Positions 14,614 to 23,930 of a stretch of 47,391 bases of DNA are shown piece by piece (within the stretch, counting starts at the first letter, position 1; every line of letters begins with the position of its first letter). The stretch lies in contig NZ_FNOH01000026.1 in the NCBI RefSeq assembly GCF_900106535.1, forward strand, positions 1 to 47,391. Reading direction: 5' to 3'. A program made the translations under genes and the position numbers. The stretch comes from Myxococcus xanthus (GTDB taxonomy: Bacteria; Myxococcota; Myxococcia; Myxococcales; Myxococcaceae). The notes below the pieces were generated by a model. It saw only the letters and a program-made list of their open reading frames with translations. It did no database searches and was not told where the DNA came from.

Positions 14614-16749
14614 TCAGCGCCCCAGTCCGCGGGCGAAGCGTACCCGCGCCGCCCACTCCGGGAAGTCGATGAAGGGGTTGCGGTTCTTCTGGATGGAGAA
14701 GATGGCCTGGTTCCGATGCAGCTCCCACTCGGAGGGGAGTTCTTGCTGGTGCCAGCGCAGCAGCGTCTCCAGCCGCTCCTCGGCGAGCTCCGCCGGGCTG
14801 TTGATGGCGTTGGGATAGCGGACGAGGAAGTAGAGCGTGGCGCGCGCGGCGGCTCCCTTCCCGGCGCCCGGCTCGAACCGGTTCTGCTCGGCCCGCCCGC
14901 AGTCTTCTTGGAAGGCCTCGGTGCTGGGGAACTCGAAGTAGGCATTGTTGCTGCGGAAGCTGTTGCAGCGCATCTCGCAGGCGAACAGGTGGTGCAGGTC
15001 TCCGCGCATCGGCTCCCTGGCCTTGAACCAGGACTGGGGCACGACGTGCTCGCAGTTGTACGGCAGGGCGGACTCAAGCTGCTCCAGGAAGCCCTCGTCG
15101 AGACTCTCTGTCAGTGGCCGCTCCAGGAGCCGTAGCGCACGCTCCCTCTCCACCTCCAGGTCCTTCTGAAGGATCTCCTGGAGCGTGAAGGAGTGGCCCG
15201 CCGCCGAGTACAGCGAGCGGAGGAGGAGGTCCTTCTGGCGGTCCACCCATGGATAGAGCCAGCGGCTCGGATCGTAAGATGGGCGGACCGTATGCGTCCG
15301 CTCGAGGAGGCCGTGCAGGCCGTCATAGAACGCGTCCTGGTCGGAGTCCGGCTGCACACCTGCGTAGTAGCGCTCCCGGTCCAGCGCGTCCGCCTCGGCG
15401 TCGTAATAGGGGAGGTCCCGCGTCCGCTGGGCTTCCGCGACAGCCGCCGCGACGTCGACCTGTGTCAGGCCCGGTGCCCCAGCCCCCACGCCTCCCCAGA
15501 GTTGGCTTGGCACTGGCGGGGGCACTGCCGGCCCGGGGACGAGCGCGGTCTGGCCATTCCCCGCCAGGGCGGGAACCCCCAGGCGGAGGGTGATGTGGAG
15601 CGGAATGGTGAGCGCCAGGGACTCGCCGCTCGGCGCCGGGACGAAGAGGACGGGAGACGGCGGAAGAGGCGAAGGCGGCATCGCCGGGGGGCCCTCGTTG
15701 TCCTTCCACGCGTTCGCCCATGGGAGCTGTCCTCCGACGTTCGTCTTCGTGAAGAGCACCCCGGCATCGACCACGCGGGAGTCCCGGCTGAGGTCATGGG
15801 CGGACACCGCGTAGTTCGCTTCGAGGTACCGGCCCCCGAAGTGGAGCCCGAGCACCTTGCCCGAGCGCGCATCCAAGATGGCCGAGCCAGAGTTGCCTCC
15901 GAGCGTCGAGCTGTCGTGCGCGAGCGCCTCCACCATCCGGCCGAAGCTCGAGGTGCGCCGTGCGCCCATGATCTTACCCGGCTGCAGGCGCTTGACCTGG
16001 TAGACGCCCCGGAAGATGCGGTGCTGGAGCGCGGCATCGTTGCGCGGGTCCTGCGCGGGATACCCGATGACGACGACGTCCTGCTCGCGCACCTCGTCCA
16101 CGTGGCGCGAATCCAGGGTGAGGGGCCGCAGTCCATCAACCCCCTCTACCTCCATCAGCGCCATGTCCCAGTAGGGATGAATCATCAGGACACGCCGCAC
16201 GCGGAAGGGCGCGGACGCGCTCGAGCCGCGCTCCCGCTTGAAGTCTACCTGCACGTTGTCGAGCCCCGGCTGGAACCGCAGTCCCCGCATCCCCAGCCCC
16301 AGCGTGAACAGCTCGGCAACGTGGCGATTGGTCATCAGCAGCCCGCGCCCGACCACGAAACCCGTTCCAACGTACGGCAGCGTTGGGTGCTCGGAAACCT
16401 CCACGCGTCCGATGGCGGGAATGGCCGCCTCGATGGGCTTGCGGAAGTTCGCGTCATCCAGGGCGCTCCAGGGGGCCCCGGGGCGCAGGTAGCTGCCGTT
16501 GATGATGTCGATGACCGGTCTGTTCCGAGGCAGGACGATGGCCTCGAGCGCCCACAGCTCCTCTGGCCGTAGGGTGGACTCGAGACCTCGGGTCACCGCG
16601 TGGGCCGCCTTGATGGCATGTTCCAGGGCCTCGGCACCTGGCTCGAGCGGGGCGCTGCTTTCCGTCGCGAGCGACTCGATTGTCTCGGCCGAGGGGGCGA
16701 TCCGCTTCGCGTATGTCAAAAGCCGCCGCTGCTTCTCCTGCTCGTTCAC
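14614..16749 (-). CDS. trypsin-like protease fused to endonuclease I
   Basis: A 711-residue two-enzyme fusion. The GTG at 16749 has GGAGAGGA directly upstream; the frame above it is not protein-like. Residues 1-95 are a helical N-terminal region. Residues 110-330 are a trypsin-like domain with His143 (TNRHVAE), Asp195 (YWDMALMEV) and Ser287 (GGNSGSAI). A Pro-rich linker (350-420) leads to an endonuclease I domain with EHVVPQSWF (567-575), GDLHHLF (583-589) and a following N-rich motif, the beta-beta-alpha metal nuclease core. There is no signal peptide, so it is probably cytoplasmic. Protease-nuclease fusions of this layout are proposed in conflict or suicide systems; that role is inference. 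Confidence 0.85.
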   Translation of the reverse strand: MNEQEKQRRLLTYAKRIAPSAETIESLATESSAPLEPGAEALEHAIKAAHAVTRGLESTLRPEELWALEAIVLPRNRPVIDIINGSYLRPGAPWSALDDANFRKPIEAAIPAIGRVEVSEHPTLPYVGTGFVVGRGLLMTNRHVAELFTLGLGMRGLRFQPGLDNVQVDFKRERGSSASAPFRVRRVLMIHPYWDMALMEVEGVDGLRPLTLDSRHVDEVREQDVVVIGYPAQDPRNDAALQHRIFRGVYQVKRLQPGKIMGARRTSSFGRMVEALAHDSSTLGGNSGSAILDARSGKVLGLHFGGRYLEANYAVSAHDLSRDSRVVDAGVLFTKTNVGGQLPWANAWKDNEGPPAMPPSPLPPSPVLFVPAPSGESLALTIPLHITLRLGVPALAGNGQTALVPGPAVPPPVPSQLWGGVGAGAPGLTQVDVAAAVAEAQRTRDLPYYDAEADALDRERYYAGVQPDSDQDAFYDGLHGLLERTHTVRPSYDPSRWLYPWVDRQKDLLLRSLYSAAGHSFTLQEILQKDLEVERERALRLLERPLTESLDEGFLEQLESALPYNCEHVVPQSWFKAREPMRGDLHHLFACEMRCNSFRSNNAYFEFPSTEAFQEDCGRAEQNRFEPGAGKGAAARATLYFLVRYPNAINSPAELAEERLETLLRWHQQELPSEWELHRNQAIFSIQKNRNPFIDFPEWAARVRFARGLGR

Positions 16750-17034
16750 GCATCCTCTCCCGGGTCTGGCCACCGCATTGGTGGGCGCAAACCCCATGGA
16801 TGCAGGCAAGGGAGGAGGAGACACCATCACCTTCCAGTGCGTGAGGTCCCCGGAATGGTGGCGCTGGAGCTGCACGGCTCCAAGACGCCCGGCGAGCGGG
16901 CCTTCCCTCCTGGAGGGTCGGTGTTCCGCGGCGGGCACGCGGCCCTGGAGGAACGGGGGCAGGTCAGCCCGGAGCGCGTCGGGCAGCCCTTCCCACACCC
17001 GGTGTCACAACAAGCCAGGGCGGGGCAGGCTCCG

Positions 17035-18246
17035 TCAGGGCTTCAGCCCCAGCAGGAACAGGTCGCGGACGCCAGAGGGCACGAGCGTCTTGGGCCCAAC
17101 GTCGAGGGGGGCGATGAGGCCTCCCAGAAACACCGACGCCCCCGCTTCGTCCACCGACACGCGATAACGGTCAATGGCGGTCGACACATCCGGCGGGTGG
17201 GCCATGGGAAAGCCCCTCGTCCAGCGGGGATGTCCGTCGACCCGGTCGTACTTCGCGGCGAAGAGGTTGGTATCACTTCCAGGCACGCCGCAGAGCGGCC
17301 CGAGGCCGAGGTCATCTCCGTCCTCATACCTCCCAACAATCACCAGGTCGTCGCGGTGGTCCAACGAAATATCCAGCACCTCGCAACCGAGTTGCTTCGC
17401 CCAGCGCTCCTCGTTCGCACGGGTGATCGCGACGACGAAGCCATCCTGCGAGTGCTGGGGGAAGAACGTCTGACCACCGAAGGAGAGCGGCGACATGAAG
17501 GTGCCGGTGAGGACCACGCGATTTCCGTGCACTCCCACGCTCTGTGCGTAGCCAAGGGTGGTGTCCAACTGCCGCTGCCACAGCCGCGTCCCCTCCGGGG
17601 AGAACTTGTTCACGAATGGAATCACATCCAGCGGCGGATACAGGTCCGTGATGATGGTTCCGGCCATGTAGAGGTTGTCGTCCTCGTCCGTGGCGACGCC
17701 GCCTGACTCACCGAAGTACGGCGATTCGACGTAGCTCCACTGGTAGCTGCCCGTTGGCGAGAACCGGAGGAGGACGGGCGCGCTGTCCGCAACAACGTAC
17801 CCGGTGCCGAAGTAGATGGCGCCTCGCAGCACACCGGTGATCGCGATGTTGCCATGGCTGTCCGTGAGCATCTTTCGCGCGCCGAAGAAGCTGAAGAACT
17901 CCAGCGGATAGGCGAGAGACCAGACGTGGCGACCACTCGCGTCGAACGCGGCCAGGAACACGCCCGCCAGGAATTCACCAACGGTGAGCGGGCCCCCGCC
18001 CAGGTCGATGCTTCCTTCGAAGGTGCCGGTGACAAGCACGTGCCGCGCTCGGTTCGTCGCGAGCGCCCTCACTTGCGCGGGCACGCTCCGAGCCCACACC
18101 CGCTGACCATTGGGTCGGTACTTCGCAAGGACGGAGGCCCGCGTTGCGGACTTCCCCAGTGTCCCCTTCGCATCCGACAACTTGCCCTCGAAGGCCGCGG
18201 CGATGAAGAAGTTTCCGTCTCCATCATGTGCCACGTCGGCTGCCAC
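17035..18246 (-). CDS. propeller-like repeat protein, probably 5'-truncated
   Basis: A 403-residue protein of repeated beta-propeller-like units (pattern GNxxIxGxFxGxxxxG, with alternating W and KxxxxG positions), as in secreted SBBP-type proteins. The GTG at 18246 follows GAGCGAGGAG, but the open frame continues upstream as GPSEEVAADVAHDGDGN to a TAG at about 18276, and relatives carry a signal peptide and further repeats before this motif. I therefore suspect loss of the N-terminus. Without a signal peptide the protein would not be exported. The methyltransferase gene upstream on the same strand is unrelated. Confidence 0.65.
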   Translation of the reverse strand: MAADVAHDGDGNFFIAAAFEGKLSDAKGTLGKSATRASVLAKYRPNGQRVWARSVPAQVRALATNRARHVLVTGTFEGSIDLGGGPLTVGEFLAGVFLAAFDASGRHVWSLAYPLEFFSFFGARKMLTDSHGNIAITGVLRGAIYFGTGYVVADSAPVLLRFSPTGSYQWSYVESPYFGESGGVATDEDDNLYMAGTIITDLYPPLDVIPFVNKFSPEGTRLWQRQLDTTLGYAQSVGVHGNRVVLTGTFMSPLSFGGQTFFPQHSQDGFVVAITRANEERWAKQLGCEVLDISLDHRDDLVIVGRYEDGDDLGLGPLCGVPGSDTNLFAAKYDRVDGHPRWTRGFPMAHPPDVSTAIDRYRVSVDEAGASVFLGGLIAPLDVGPKTLVPSGVRDLFLLGLKP

Positions 18247-18339
18247 CTCCTCGCTCGGACCGGTGAGTCGCTACGGAAGAAGCAAAACCTATCTGTATTG
18301 GCGGAGCCCACTGAATCGATGGACCGGCCCGAGACGTGC

Positions 18340-19554
18340 TCAAGCGCTCCGCGACGCGATGAGTGCGAGGTTGCGCGGAGACAGGCGCGGATCGAAGAGC
18401 TGGAGGAGTTCGACCTGGAAGCCCGATTCCTCAAGGAGGAGCGCGCGATCAAGCAGGAGCACGACCTCCAACGCCCTCGCGAAGCGGTCCCTCAGCAGAT
18501 GGCAGAGCAAAAGGTCCCGTGTCTCGGCGCGAACGGACACCTCGAAGGCATTCAGCTCGGCGTCCGTCATGCCGGGATCGAGGCCCAGGCGCTCCAGGCG
18601 GTCGCGCGCGTAGACGGCGAAGCGTTCGGCGTAAAGCGCCCGGGGCGCGTCCCCTGCTCTCACGAAGCCGCGCTCGGGAAAGTGCCGCCTCGATAGGAGA
18701 TCGAAAGCGAAGCGCCACGCATACACCCGCTTCATCCGCGCGAATTCCACCTCGGTCTTGTGATGCCGTCCCCGCGTCGTCAACGCCAGGGCATGCGGGG
18801 TGAAGGGGAGCGGATGCTCGCTCCCGAAGCGGGAGACGGGGTAATCCCGCGGGACCTCCAGCTTGTCGTAGCAGCAGCCGATGTTCACGACGAAGCCCGC
18901 CCCCTGGCTCTTGCGGAGCTGCGTGAGGGCGAGCGGCCCGCAGGTGTGCAGACCGATCGAGGCCCGGTCCCGGCCGGAGAAGAGTGGATCGAGCTGTGGT
19001 TGGAGCCCGTCCTCGACGGAGGCCTGGATGAAACACACGGTGTCCCCGCCTCGGGGATGGGTTCTCGTCAGCCACCGTCGGCCCTTGTCCTGCAGCGCGG
19101 CGTCCCGATCGATGCTGTGGAAGGTCCACCCGAACGTCCGCGCACAGAGGCGGGCGAGATGTCCCATGCCGCCGCCAATATCGACCGCCTGGTGGATGAA
19201 GCGCGTTCTCGGCGCGAGCAGGGCGAGCACCCGCTCGAGCTCGTGGGTCTTCTTGGCGCTGAGGCCCTGCGTCTCCGCGACAGTCAGCGCGTGAATGCCC
19301 TCGTGCCAGGGCAGCGCCGTCAGTTCCTGGAGCGCGCCCAGGAGTGCGCACAGGGCCGGAGGCGGGACGCCCGCGAGCGCCCCCTGGTCCAGCCGCTGCT
19401 CGCCCGCTTCATCGAGCGACCGGGCATAGGCCAGCCAGTCCTGGGGATAGGCGGCGCCGGACCCGGGCCAGCCCTGGAGGATGGAGCGGGACCAGAGCGG
19501 GGACCAGGGCCGGAGTTGGTGCGTGAGCGCTTCGAGTCGCGCCTGGAAGTCCAT
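18340..19554 (-). CDS. SAM-dependent methyltransferase, METTL25-like
   Basis: A 404-residue protein of the Methyltransf_32 type. The middle holds the SAM-binding loop VDIGGGMGHLAR, then FHSIDRDAAL (acidic ribose contact), IGLHTCGPLA and NIGCCYDKLEVP. The NxGCC(Y/F) motif is characteristic of the METTL25 group, which in eukaryotes includes protein-arginine and uncharacterised methyltransferases. The C-terminal 150 residues are helical and Leu-rich. The chosen ATG at 19554 places the first conserved residues close to the start; an upstream in-frame start is possible. The substrate is unknown. Confidence 0.78.
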   Translation of the reverse strand: MDFQARLEALTHQLRPWSPLWSRSILQGWPGSGAAYPQDWLAYARSLDEAGEQRLDQGALAGVPPPALCALLGALQELTALPWHEGIHALTVAETQGLSAKKTHELERVLALLAPRTRFIHQAVDIGGGMGHLARLCARTFGWTFHSIDRDAALQDKGRRWLTRTHPRGGDTVCFIQASVEDGLQPQLDPLFSGRDRASIGLHTCGPLALTQLRKSQGAGFVVNIGCCYDKLEVPRDYPVSRFGSEHPLPFTPHALALTTRGRHHKTEVEFARMKRVYAWRFAFDLLSRRHFPERGFVRAGDAPRALYAERFAVYARDRLERLGLDPGMTDAELNAFEVSVRAETRDLLLCHLLRDRFARALEVVLLLDRALLLEESGFQVELLQLFDPRLSPRNLALIASRSA

Positions 19555-19642
19555 GTCGGCGCATCCTATGCGCCGCCGGTTGGTCATGACGGGGCCGCTT
19601 GCCCTGGACACGGCATCGGAGCTGCGGCGACTGGGCGGCAGG

Positions 19643-20557
19643 TCAGGCCATCTCGCGACGCTGGCGCGCCCAGGTCTCGAAGCTCATGGGCGAAAGGCCA
19701 TAGGACCGCGCGATCTCGGGCCGCGCCAGCACCGGGGCGACGTTCATGTACGTCAGGCCTTGCGCCACGCCGGGATGCAGGCCGGCCGCGACAGCCTCCT
19801 CGACCGTGCTGAACTGGACGATGTACTCCTTGCCGTCGAGGCGCGAGAGGACCTCGGCGATCTGAGGAAGCGTGAGCAGGTCACTCGCGAGCTGCAGCGT
19901 CACTCCGTTGAACGTCGCGGGATTGTTGAGCGCCGCCGCGGCCGCCGTGCCGATGTCCTCTGGCGCGACCAACGCGATGGTTTGATCGGTCCTGATCACG
20001 GTGAGCAACCGGCGCCCGTCGACGAAGCCAGCCGGATCCAACATCGGATGATCCATGAAGGTGGCGGGGAGGATGAGGGTCCAGTGCTTGAATCCCGCGC
20101 TGCGGACGAGGTCGCAGGTGGCAAGCTTGTTCTCCCAGTACGTCTCGTGCGACTTCCAGCGCCCCTCCGCCCAGCCCTCCACGTTGCGGTGGTCGCCGAC
20201 ACCGGAGGTCGCGGTGTGCACGAACGTTTCGACACCTTCGGCAAGCGCGGCCTCGACGAGGTTCCTCCCTTGCTGGAGTTCCTTGCTGTAGTCGACGCCG
20301 GTCGTGGAGATGAGGGGGGACTGCATCGAGAAGACCGCCCGCGCCCCAGCGCAGGCCGCGCGCAACGACGCGGGCTCGTCGAAGTCCCCGACGACCACCT
20401 CGGCGCCAGCCGCCGCGAGGGCCTTCGCGTTTGGCGCCTTGGGATTGCGCACCATCACACGCACCCGGGTGCCGCCTTCGGCCAGCAGCGCCCGGGCGGT
20501 GGCGCCGCCCTGACGCCCCGTGGCAGCGGTGACGAGAACGGATTCGTTGCTGCTCAT
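19643..20557 (-). CDS. NmrA-family NAD(P)-binding oxidoreductase
   Basis: A 304-residue atypical short-chain dehydrogenase. AAAGGAGC lies just before the ATG at 20557. The Rossmann motif is TAATGRQGG (10-18), with VRNPKA after beta-2 (NADP-like Arg) and TATSGVG in place of the catalytic Tyr-centred motif. This fits NmrA/QOR2-like sensors and quinone reductases that bind cofactor. It is divergent from the TetR regulator at 20662, which most likely represses it through palindromes in the 104-bp shared upstream region. Confidence 0.85.
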   Translation of the reverse strand: MSSNESVLVTAATGRQGGATARALLAEGGTRVRVMVRNPKAPNAKALAAAGAEVVVGDFDEPASLRAACAGARAVFSMQSPLISTTGVDYSKELQQGRNLVEAALAEGVETFVHTATSGVGDHRNVEGWAEGRWKSHETYWENKLATCDLVRSAGFKHWTLILPATFMDHPMLDPAGFVDGRRLLTVIRTDQTIALVAPEDIGTAAAAALNNPATFNGVTLQLASDLLTLPQIAEVLSRLDGKEYIVQFSTVEEAVAAGLHPGVAQGLTYMNVAPVLARPEIARSYGLSPMSFETWARQRREMA

Positions 20558-20574
20558 GGACCGCTCCTTTGTAA

Positions 20575-20625
20575 GTGGGGGACCCCACCGCTTATTCTCG
20601 TGGTTAAATATGGAGGGGCACCCCA
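20575..20625. promoter_or_regulatory. two palindromic operator candidates in the NmrA/TetR divergent promoter
   Basis: Site 1 is a perfect 14-bp palindrome, GTGGGG-GA-CCCCAC (20575-20588). Site 2, AGGGG-CA-CCCCA (20614-20625), shares the GGGG-N2-CCCC core 38 bp away. TetR-family dimers usually bind such palindromes in divergent promoters. Site 1 lies close to the NmrA-type gene start and site 2 close to the regulator start, allowing dual repression. Confidence 0.6.
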
Positions 20626-20661
20626 TTTGTCAACGCGGGTTCTCGTGAGGAGGCGGTCGCG

Positions 20662-21213
20662 GTGGAGCATGTGAAGCCGTTGCGAGCGGACGGGCGGCGC
20701 AACCGGGAGCGGATTGTCGCGGTCGCCGCGGAACTGGTCGGCAGGGATGGTGCGAAGGTGTCGCTCGAGGAGATCGCGCGGCGGGCGGGGGTAGGCTCGG
20801 CGACCCTGCACCGGCACTTTCCCTCGCGGCAGTCTCTGTTGGAGGCGGTATTCCGCGATGGCGTCGCGCAACTCTGTGCGCGGGCATCCTCGCAACCGGG
20901 AGAGGATCCCGCCGCCGAGTTGGCCGCCTGGCTCGAGGATTTGACGGTCTACACGGCGACCCACCGCGGGCTTGCCGCAGCGCTGTTGACCGGTCCGGAT
21001 GGCCTTACGGCTGAGGAGGTCTGCTCCACCGACAAGCTGCTCGAGGTGTTGAGCGTTCTGGTGGCGCGGGCGTCATCGGCAGGCGCGATTCATGCCCTTG
21101 CCACGACGGAGGACCTGCTGATGCTGGCGAACGCGATTGCCGTCGCCAACGAAGACGATCCGCTCACCGCGAGCCGGGTGCTGCGCCTCGCGCTCACCGG
21201 CATCCGGCCCTGA
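20662..21213 (+). CDS. TetR-family transcriptional regulator
   Basis: A 183-residue regulator with GTG start at 20662 behind GAGGAGG. The N-terminal helix-turn-helix reads SLEEIARRAGVGSATLHRHF (residues 34-53), the recognisable TetR DNA-binding helix pair, followed by a helical ligand-binding domain with the SLLEAVF and HRGLAAALL segments typical of the group that pairs with NmrA or SDR genes. Genomic arrangement predicts repression of the divergent oxidoreductase, relieved by a small molecule. The ligand is unknown. Confidence 0.88.
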   Translation: MEHVKPLRADGRRNRERIVAVAAELVGRDGAKVSLEEIARRAGVGSATLHRHFPSRQSLLEAVFRDGVAQLCARASSQPGEDPAAELAAWLEDLTVYTATHRGLAAALLTGPDGLTAEEVCSTDKLLEVLSVLVARASSAGAIHALATTEDLLMLANAIAVANEDDPLTASRVLRLALTGIRP

Positions 21214-21239
21214 ATGCAGGGAGCGCGGCGGTCTGGTCT

Positions 21240-21345
21240 CCCGCTTGAGGACGCCCTTCTCGGGGACGCCGGAGTGATGCTACCGGTGGGTGGACAGGCC
21301 GGCCCTGTCCGCTCTCCCGTGCGGTGCGCGGCAGGGGCCTGGCTC
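21240..21345. repeat. short degenerate IS91-type end
   Basis: The stretch containing gagtgatgctaccggtggg and gtggacaggcc, followed by ggtgcgcggcaggggcctgg, corresponds to the non-coding tail at 8665-8765 and 12310-12410, with an internal deletion. No transposase coding sequence remains. Confidence 0.5.
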
Positions 21346-21444
21346 GTCGAAGCCGCGCGCAAAGGGAAAGGTCAGATGGTTGCGGCCCTGCGTGGCCACT
21401 TCGGCCACGCAGGGCGCTCTGCTCGCGGACCTATCTGAAGGGGA

Positions 21445-21795
21445 TCAGGTGATTTCGCGCGTCAGCTTGGAGTCCCACGGGCACCAGTGTCCGCCCGGGA
21501 GGAATGCGCCGCCCGCCTCGTCGAGGTGGTCTTCCACATACGTCATGTTGGCATCGCAGACCTCGATGGCCATCGCGAAGAAGCGGATGGTGTTCGGGTC
21601 CAGGTGGAAGGAGAACCTCGGGTTGTAGGCCGCGGCCCGCTTGATGATGCGTCCGTGGACGTGGACTTCGTTCTTCTCCTCGCCAGAGAGAATCTTCCGT
21701 GCGTGTGAAATCGTCTTCTCGTCAGACAACTCGACGATGAACTCCAGGTTGGGCTGGGCGGTCTGCGTGAACGCGAAACGAACCGGGTTTGCCAT
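21445..21795 (-). CDS. BP74-like protein A
   Basis: A 116-residue protein starting at ATG 21795 with AGGAGcc upstream. It matches the BP74 N-terminal domain first described in Dictyostelium: FAFTQ, FIVELSD, HARKILSGEEKNEVHVHGRI, YNPRFSFHLDP, AIEVCDAN and YVEDHLDEAGGAFLPGGHWC. It has no signal peptide in this start choice. A close paralogue lies at 45661-46011. The domain probably forms a secreted or calcium-related beta-fold; its bacterial role is unknown. Confidence 0.85.
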   Translation of the reverse strand: MANPVRFAFTQTAQPNLEFIVELSDEKTISHARKILSGEEKNEVHVHGRIIKRAAAYNPRFSFHLDPNTIRFFAMAIEVCDANMTYVEDHLDEAGGAFLPGGHWCPWDSKLTREIT

Positions 21796-21978
21796 TGCAA
21801 GGCTCCTTGGGGTAGGCGCCCCATATAGGAGATTCCCCTCACGCGATTGCATCACCTGCCGGTAGCGGTGGTGTGTCTTGAATGCGGCGTCATGAAGTGT
21901 GTCGTCTGAGGCAGTCGCACGGGGCGGGGGCAGCCTCCGAGAAACGGCAGGCCGCCAGCGCGATGGGTTGGCGAGGCG

Positions 21979-23508
21979 TCAGTGACTCGCGACCTGAGGC
22001 TTTGGCACGGGCAATACCCAGATCTCCCGGCCGAGTTGCCCATCCAGTGCCGTGAAGTAGATGAAGTCGCCCGCGCGCAGCAGGTCCTGCGGATAGGAAG
22101 AGGCGGGGCCCGGGACGATGTCCTGCAGGAGCTTGGTGCCGCTCGGCTGTCCGTTGCTCACCCAAAGCTCGTGGCCGTGCGCTTCATCGAAGGCGTAGAA
22201 GACGACGCGGCCGTCATCGGTGGGGACCGGCGTGGGCGGTCGGAGGTCCGGAGAGACGATGAGTGGCTGGTACAGCAGCTTCGTTCCCTGGGCGGTGGCA
22301 TCGGTCCGCCACAACTGGACGTCGAAGGGGGCGGGGCTGCCGATGTCGTAGAAGAGCGTGAAGTAGAGCTTTCTCTCGGTCGCCGTGGACGTGGCGACGA
22401 AGATGAAGAAATCGAAGGGAAGGTCGGCGTAGGGGTTGGGGATGCTCGCGACGAGATTCGAGCGCGGGTGGCAGGAGGGGTCCGGGTCGAGCTTGCGAAT
22501 CTCCGTCACCGTGAATCCCGGTGTGAAGGTGGCGAAGTAGAGGCGCTCCTTGAACAGGGCGAAGATTTGCGCTTCCGAGCCCTGGGGGCCGGGAACGGTG
22601 TCCTCGACCAGCTCCGTGCCCTTGGCCGTGCCATCGCTGCGCCAGAGTTCACGGCCGTGCACGGCGTCGTCCGCGGAGAAGTAGAGCACCCCCTCCGCTT
22701 GCGTCAGGCTCCGAGGGAACGAAGAGGCGGCACCCGGGTTGATGTCCTTGACGAGGCGGGTTCCGGAGGCGCTGCCGTCACTCACCCAGAGTTCCACTCC
22801 GGTGTCGGGCATCCCGAGGCCCATGAAGAGGCGGTTGCCCACGCTCGCCAGGTCAAAGGGCCCGTTCACGGTGTCCCTCGGCCCCAGGTCCTTCACGCGC
22901 ACCGTGCCGGCCGAGGTGCCATCACTGCGCCACAGCTCCAGGTTCTCGGCGGCGACGAGGGTGGGCCGGACCGACCGGAAGAAGTAGAGCTTGTTGCCCA
23001 CCGCGATGAAGTCCGCCAGGGAGGCGGTGCCGCCCTCCGGGGCGAGGTCCTTCACCTGACGCGTTCCCGCAGTGGTGCCATCACTCACCCACAGGTCCGC
23101 GCCGTGTTCTAGGAAGCCTTCGGTGAAGAAGAGCTGCTTGCCGACGACGGTCAGCCGTCCGGGAGAATCGTCCAGGTGCTTGACGGGGACGGTGCTCGCT
23201 GTCGTGCCCGCGCTCCGCCACAGCGCGCCCCGGTCCGCCTCGAAGTCGAAGGCAGAGAAGAAGAGCTTGCCGCGGAAGGACACCAGATCCGTTGGCGACG
23301 GGCCACCCAGGGGATCCGGGAATGGCCCCGGGGGAGGCGGGTAGATGTCCTTCAACAGCGTGGCGGGCCCCAACTTCGGGAGTGGGGCATCCCAATGCGC
23401 GGTGACCTCCTCGGGGGCGTGTTCCTCGGAGAGCGATGCTTCTGGAAGAGGCCCACCGCATCCCGCGGTTGCCAGACAGACCCATGCCACTTGCCACCAT
23501 GCACGCAT
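21979..23508 (-). CDS. ELWxxDGT-repeat lipoprotein
   Basis: A 509-residue lipoprotein (signal ending CLATAGC). The body is a tandem series of about eight repeats with the signature ELWRSDGTxxGT(xx)VKD followed by a YFxA/LYF strand, a propeller-like fold typical of myxobacterial surface proteins. Examples are ELWVSDGTTAGTRQVKDLAP and ELWRSDGTAKGTELVEDTVP. The last repeat ends EIWVLPVPKP. It is the intact counterpart of the pseudogene at 4828-5375. Molecular role unknown; surface binding is likely. Confidence 0.88.
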   Translation of the reverse strand: MRAWWQVAWVCLATAGCGGPLPEASLSEEHAPEEVTAHWDAPLPKLGPATLLKDIYPPPPGPFPDPLGGPSPTDLVSFRGKLFFSAFDFEADRGALWRSAGTTASTVPVKHLDDSPGRLTVVGKQLFFTEGFLEHGADLWVSDGTTAGTRQVKDLAPEGGTASLADFIAVGNKLYFFRSVRPTLVAAENLELWRSDGTSAGTVRVKDLGPRDTVNGPFDLASVGNRLFMGLGMPDTGVELWVSDGSASGTRLVKDINPGAASSFPRSLTQAEGVLYFSADDAVHGRELWRSDGTAKGTELVEDTVPGPQGSEAQIFALFKERLYFATFTPGFTVTEIRKLDPDPSCHPRSNLVASIPNPYADLPFDFFIFVATSTATERKLYFTLFYDIGSPAPFDVQLWRTDATAQGTKLLYQPLIVSPDLRPPTPVPTDDGRVVFYAFDEAHGHELWVSNGQPSGTKLLQDIVPGPASSYPQDLLRAGDFIYFTALDGQLGREIWVLPVPKPQVASH

Positions 23509-23930
23509 GATTTCCCCTCGTTCTCGGGTGGGCGACAGCCCCGATGGCGATAAGTCCGGAGCAGCGCCGCGGCCAGGGGGAGCGCCGGGTTCCTGGTCGC
23601 AAATCTTCAGCAGGTCCAGTCGCGCTCACTTCCATCGCCTCGTGATGCTTCGTTGATGGATGAGAACGCGACGCAGGCTCCCGCATGCGGGCGACGGCTC
23701 CCTCTAGCATGCGTCCTTTGGACGGAGCGGTGCTCTCGGCTTGGACTACCGCGTCGTGGAGTTGGGCTTCCTCGCGCCGCAGGCCACGCTCACCGGGCGG
23801 CGCTGGACTCGCTAGCCCGATGCCCGAGTACGTCATTCCCTGGCGCACACGGTTGCCTGCCTCCCCAGGGCCGGGCTTGCGCGGGCGAATCGCTTCCCCT
23901 GGACACCGCCCATGCGTATCACTGGCCTTC
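23509..23930. other. 422-bp gap, possible gene remnant
   Basis: No intact gene. On the plus strand, around 23736-23816, an open frame reads LDYRVVELGFLAPQATLTGR and ends in TAG, which looks like the tail of a lost gene, but I cannot name it. The helicase promoter should also lie here. Confidence 0.4.
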
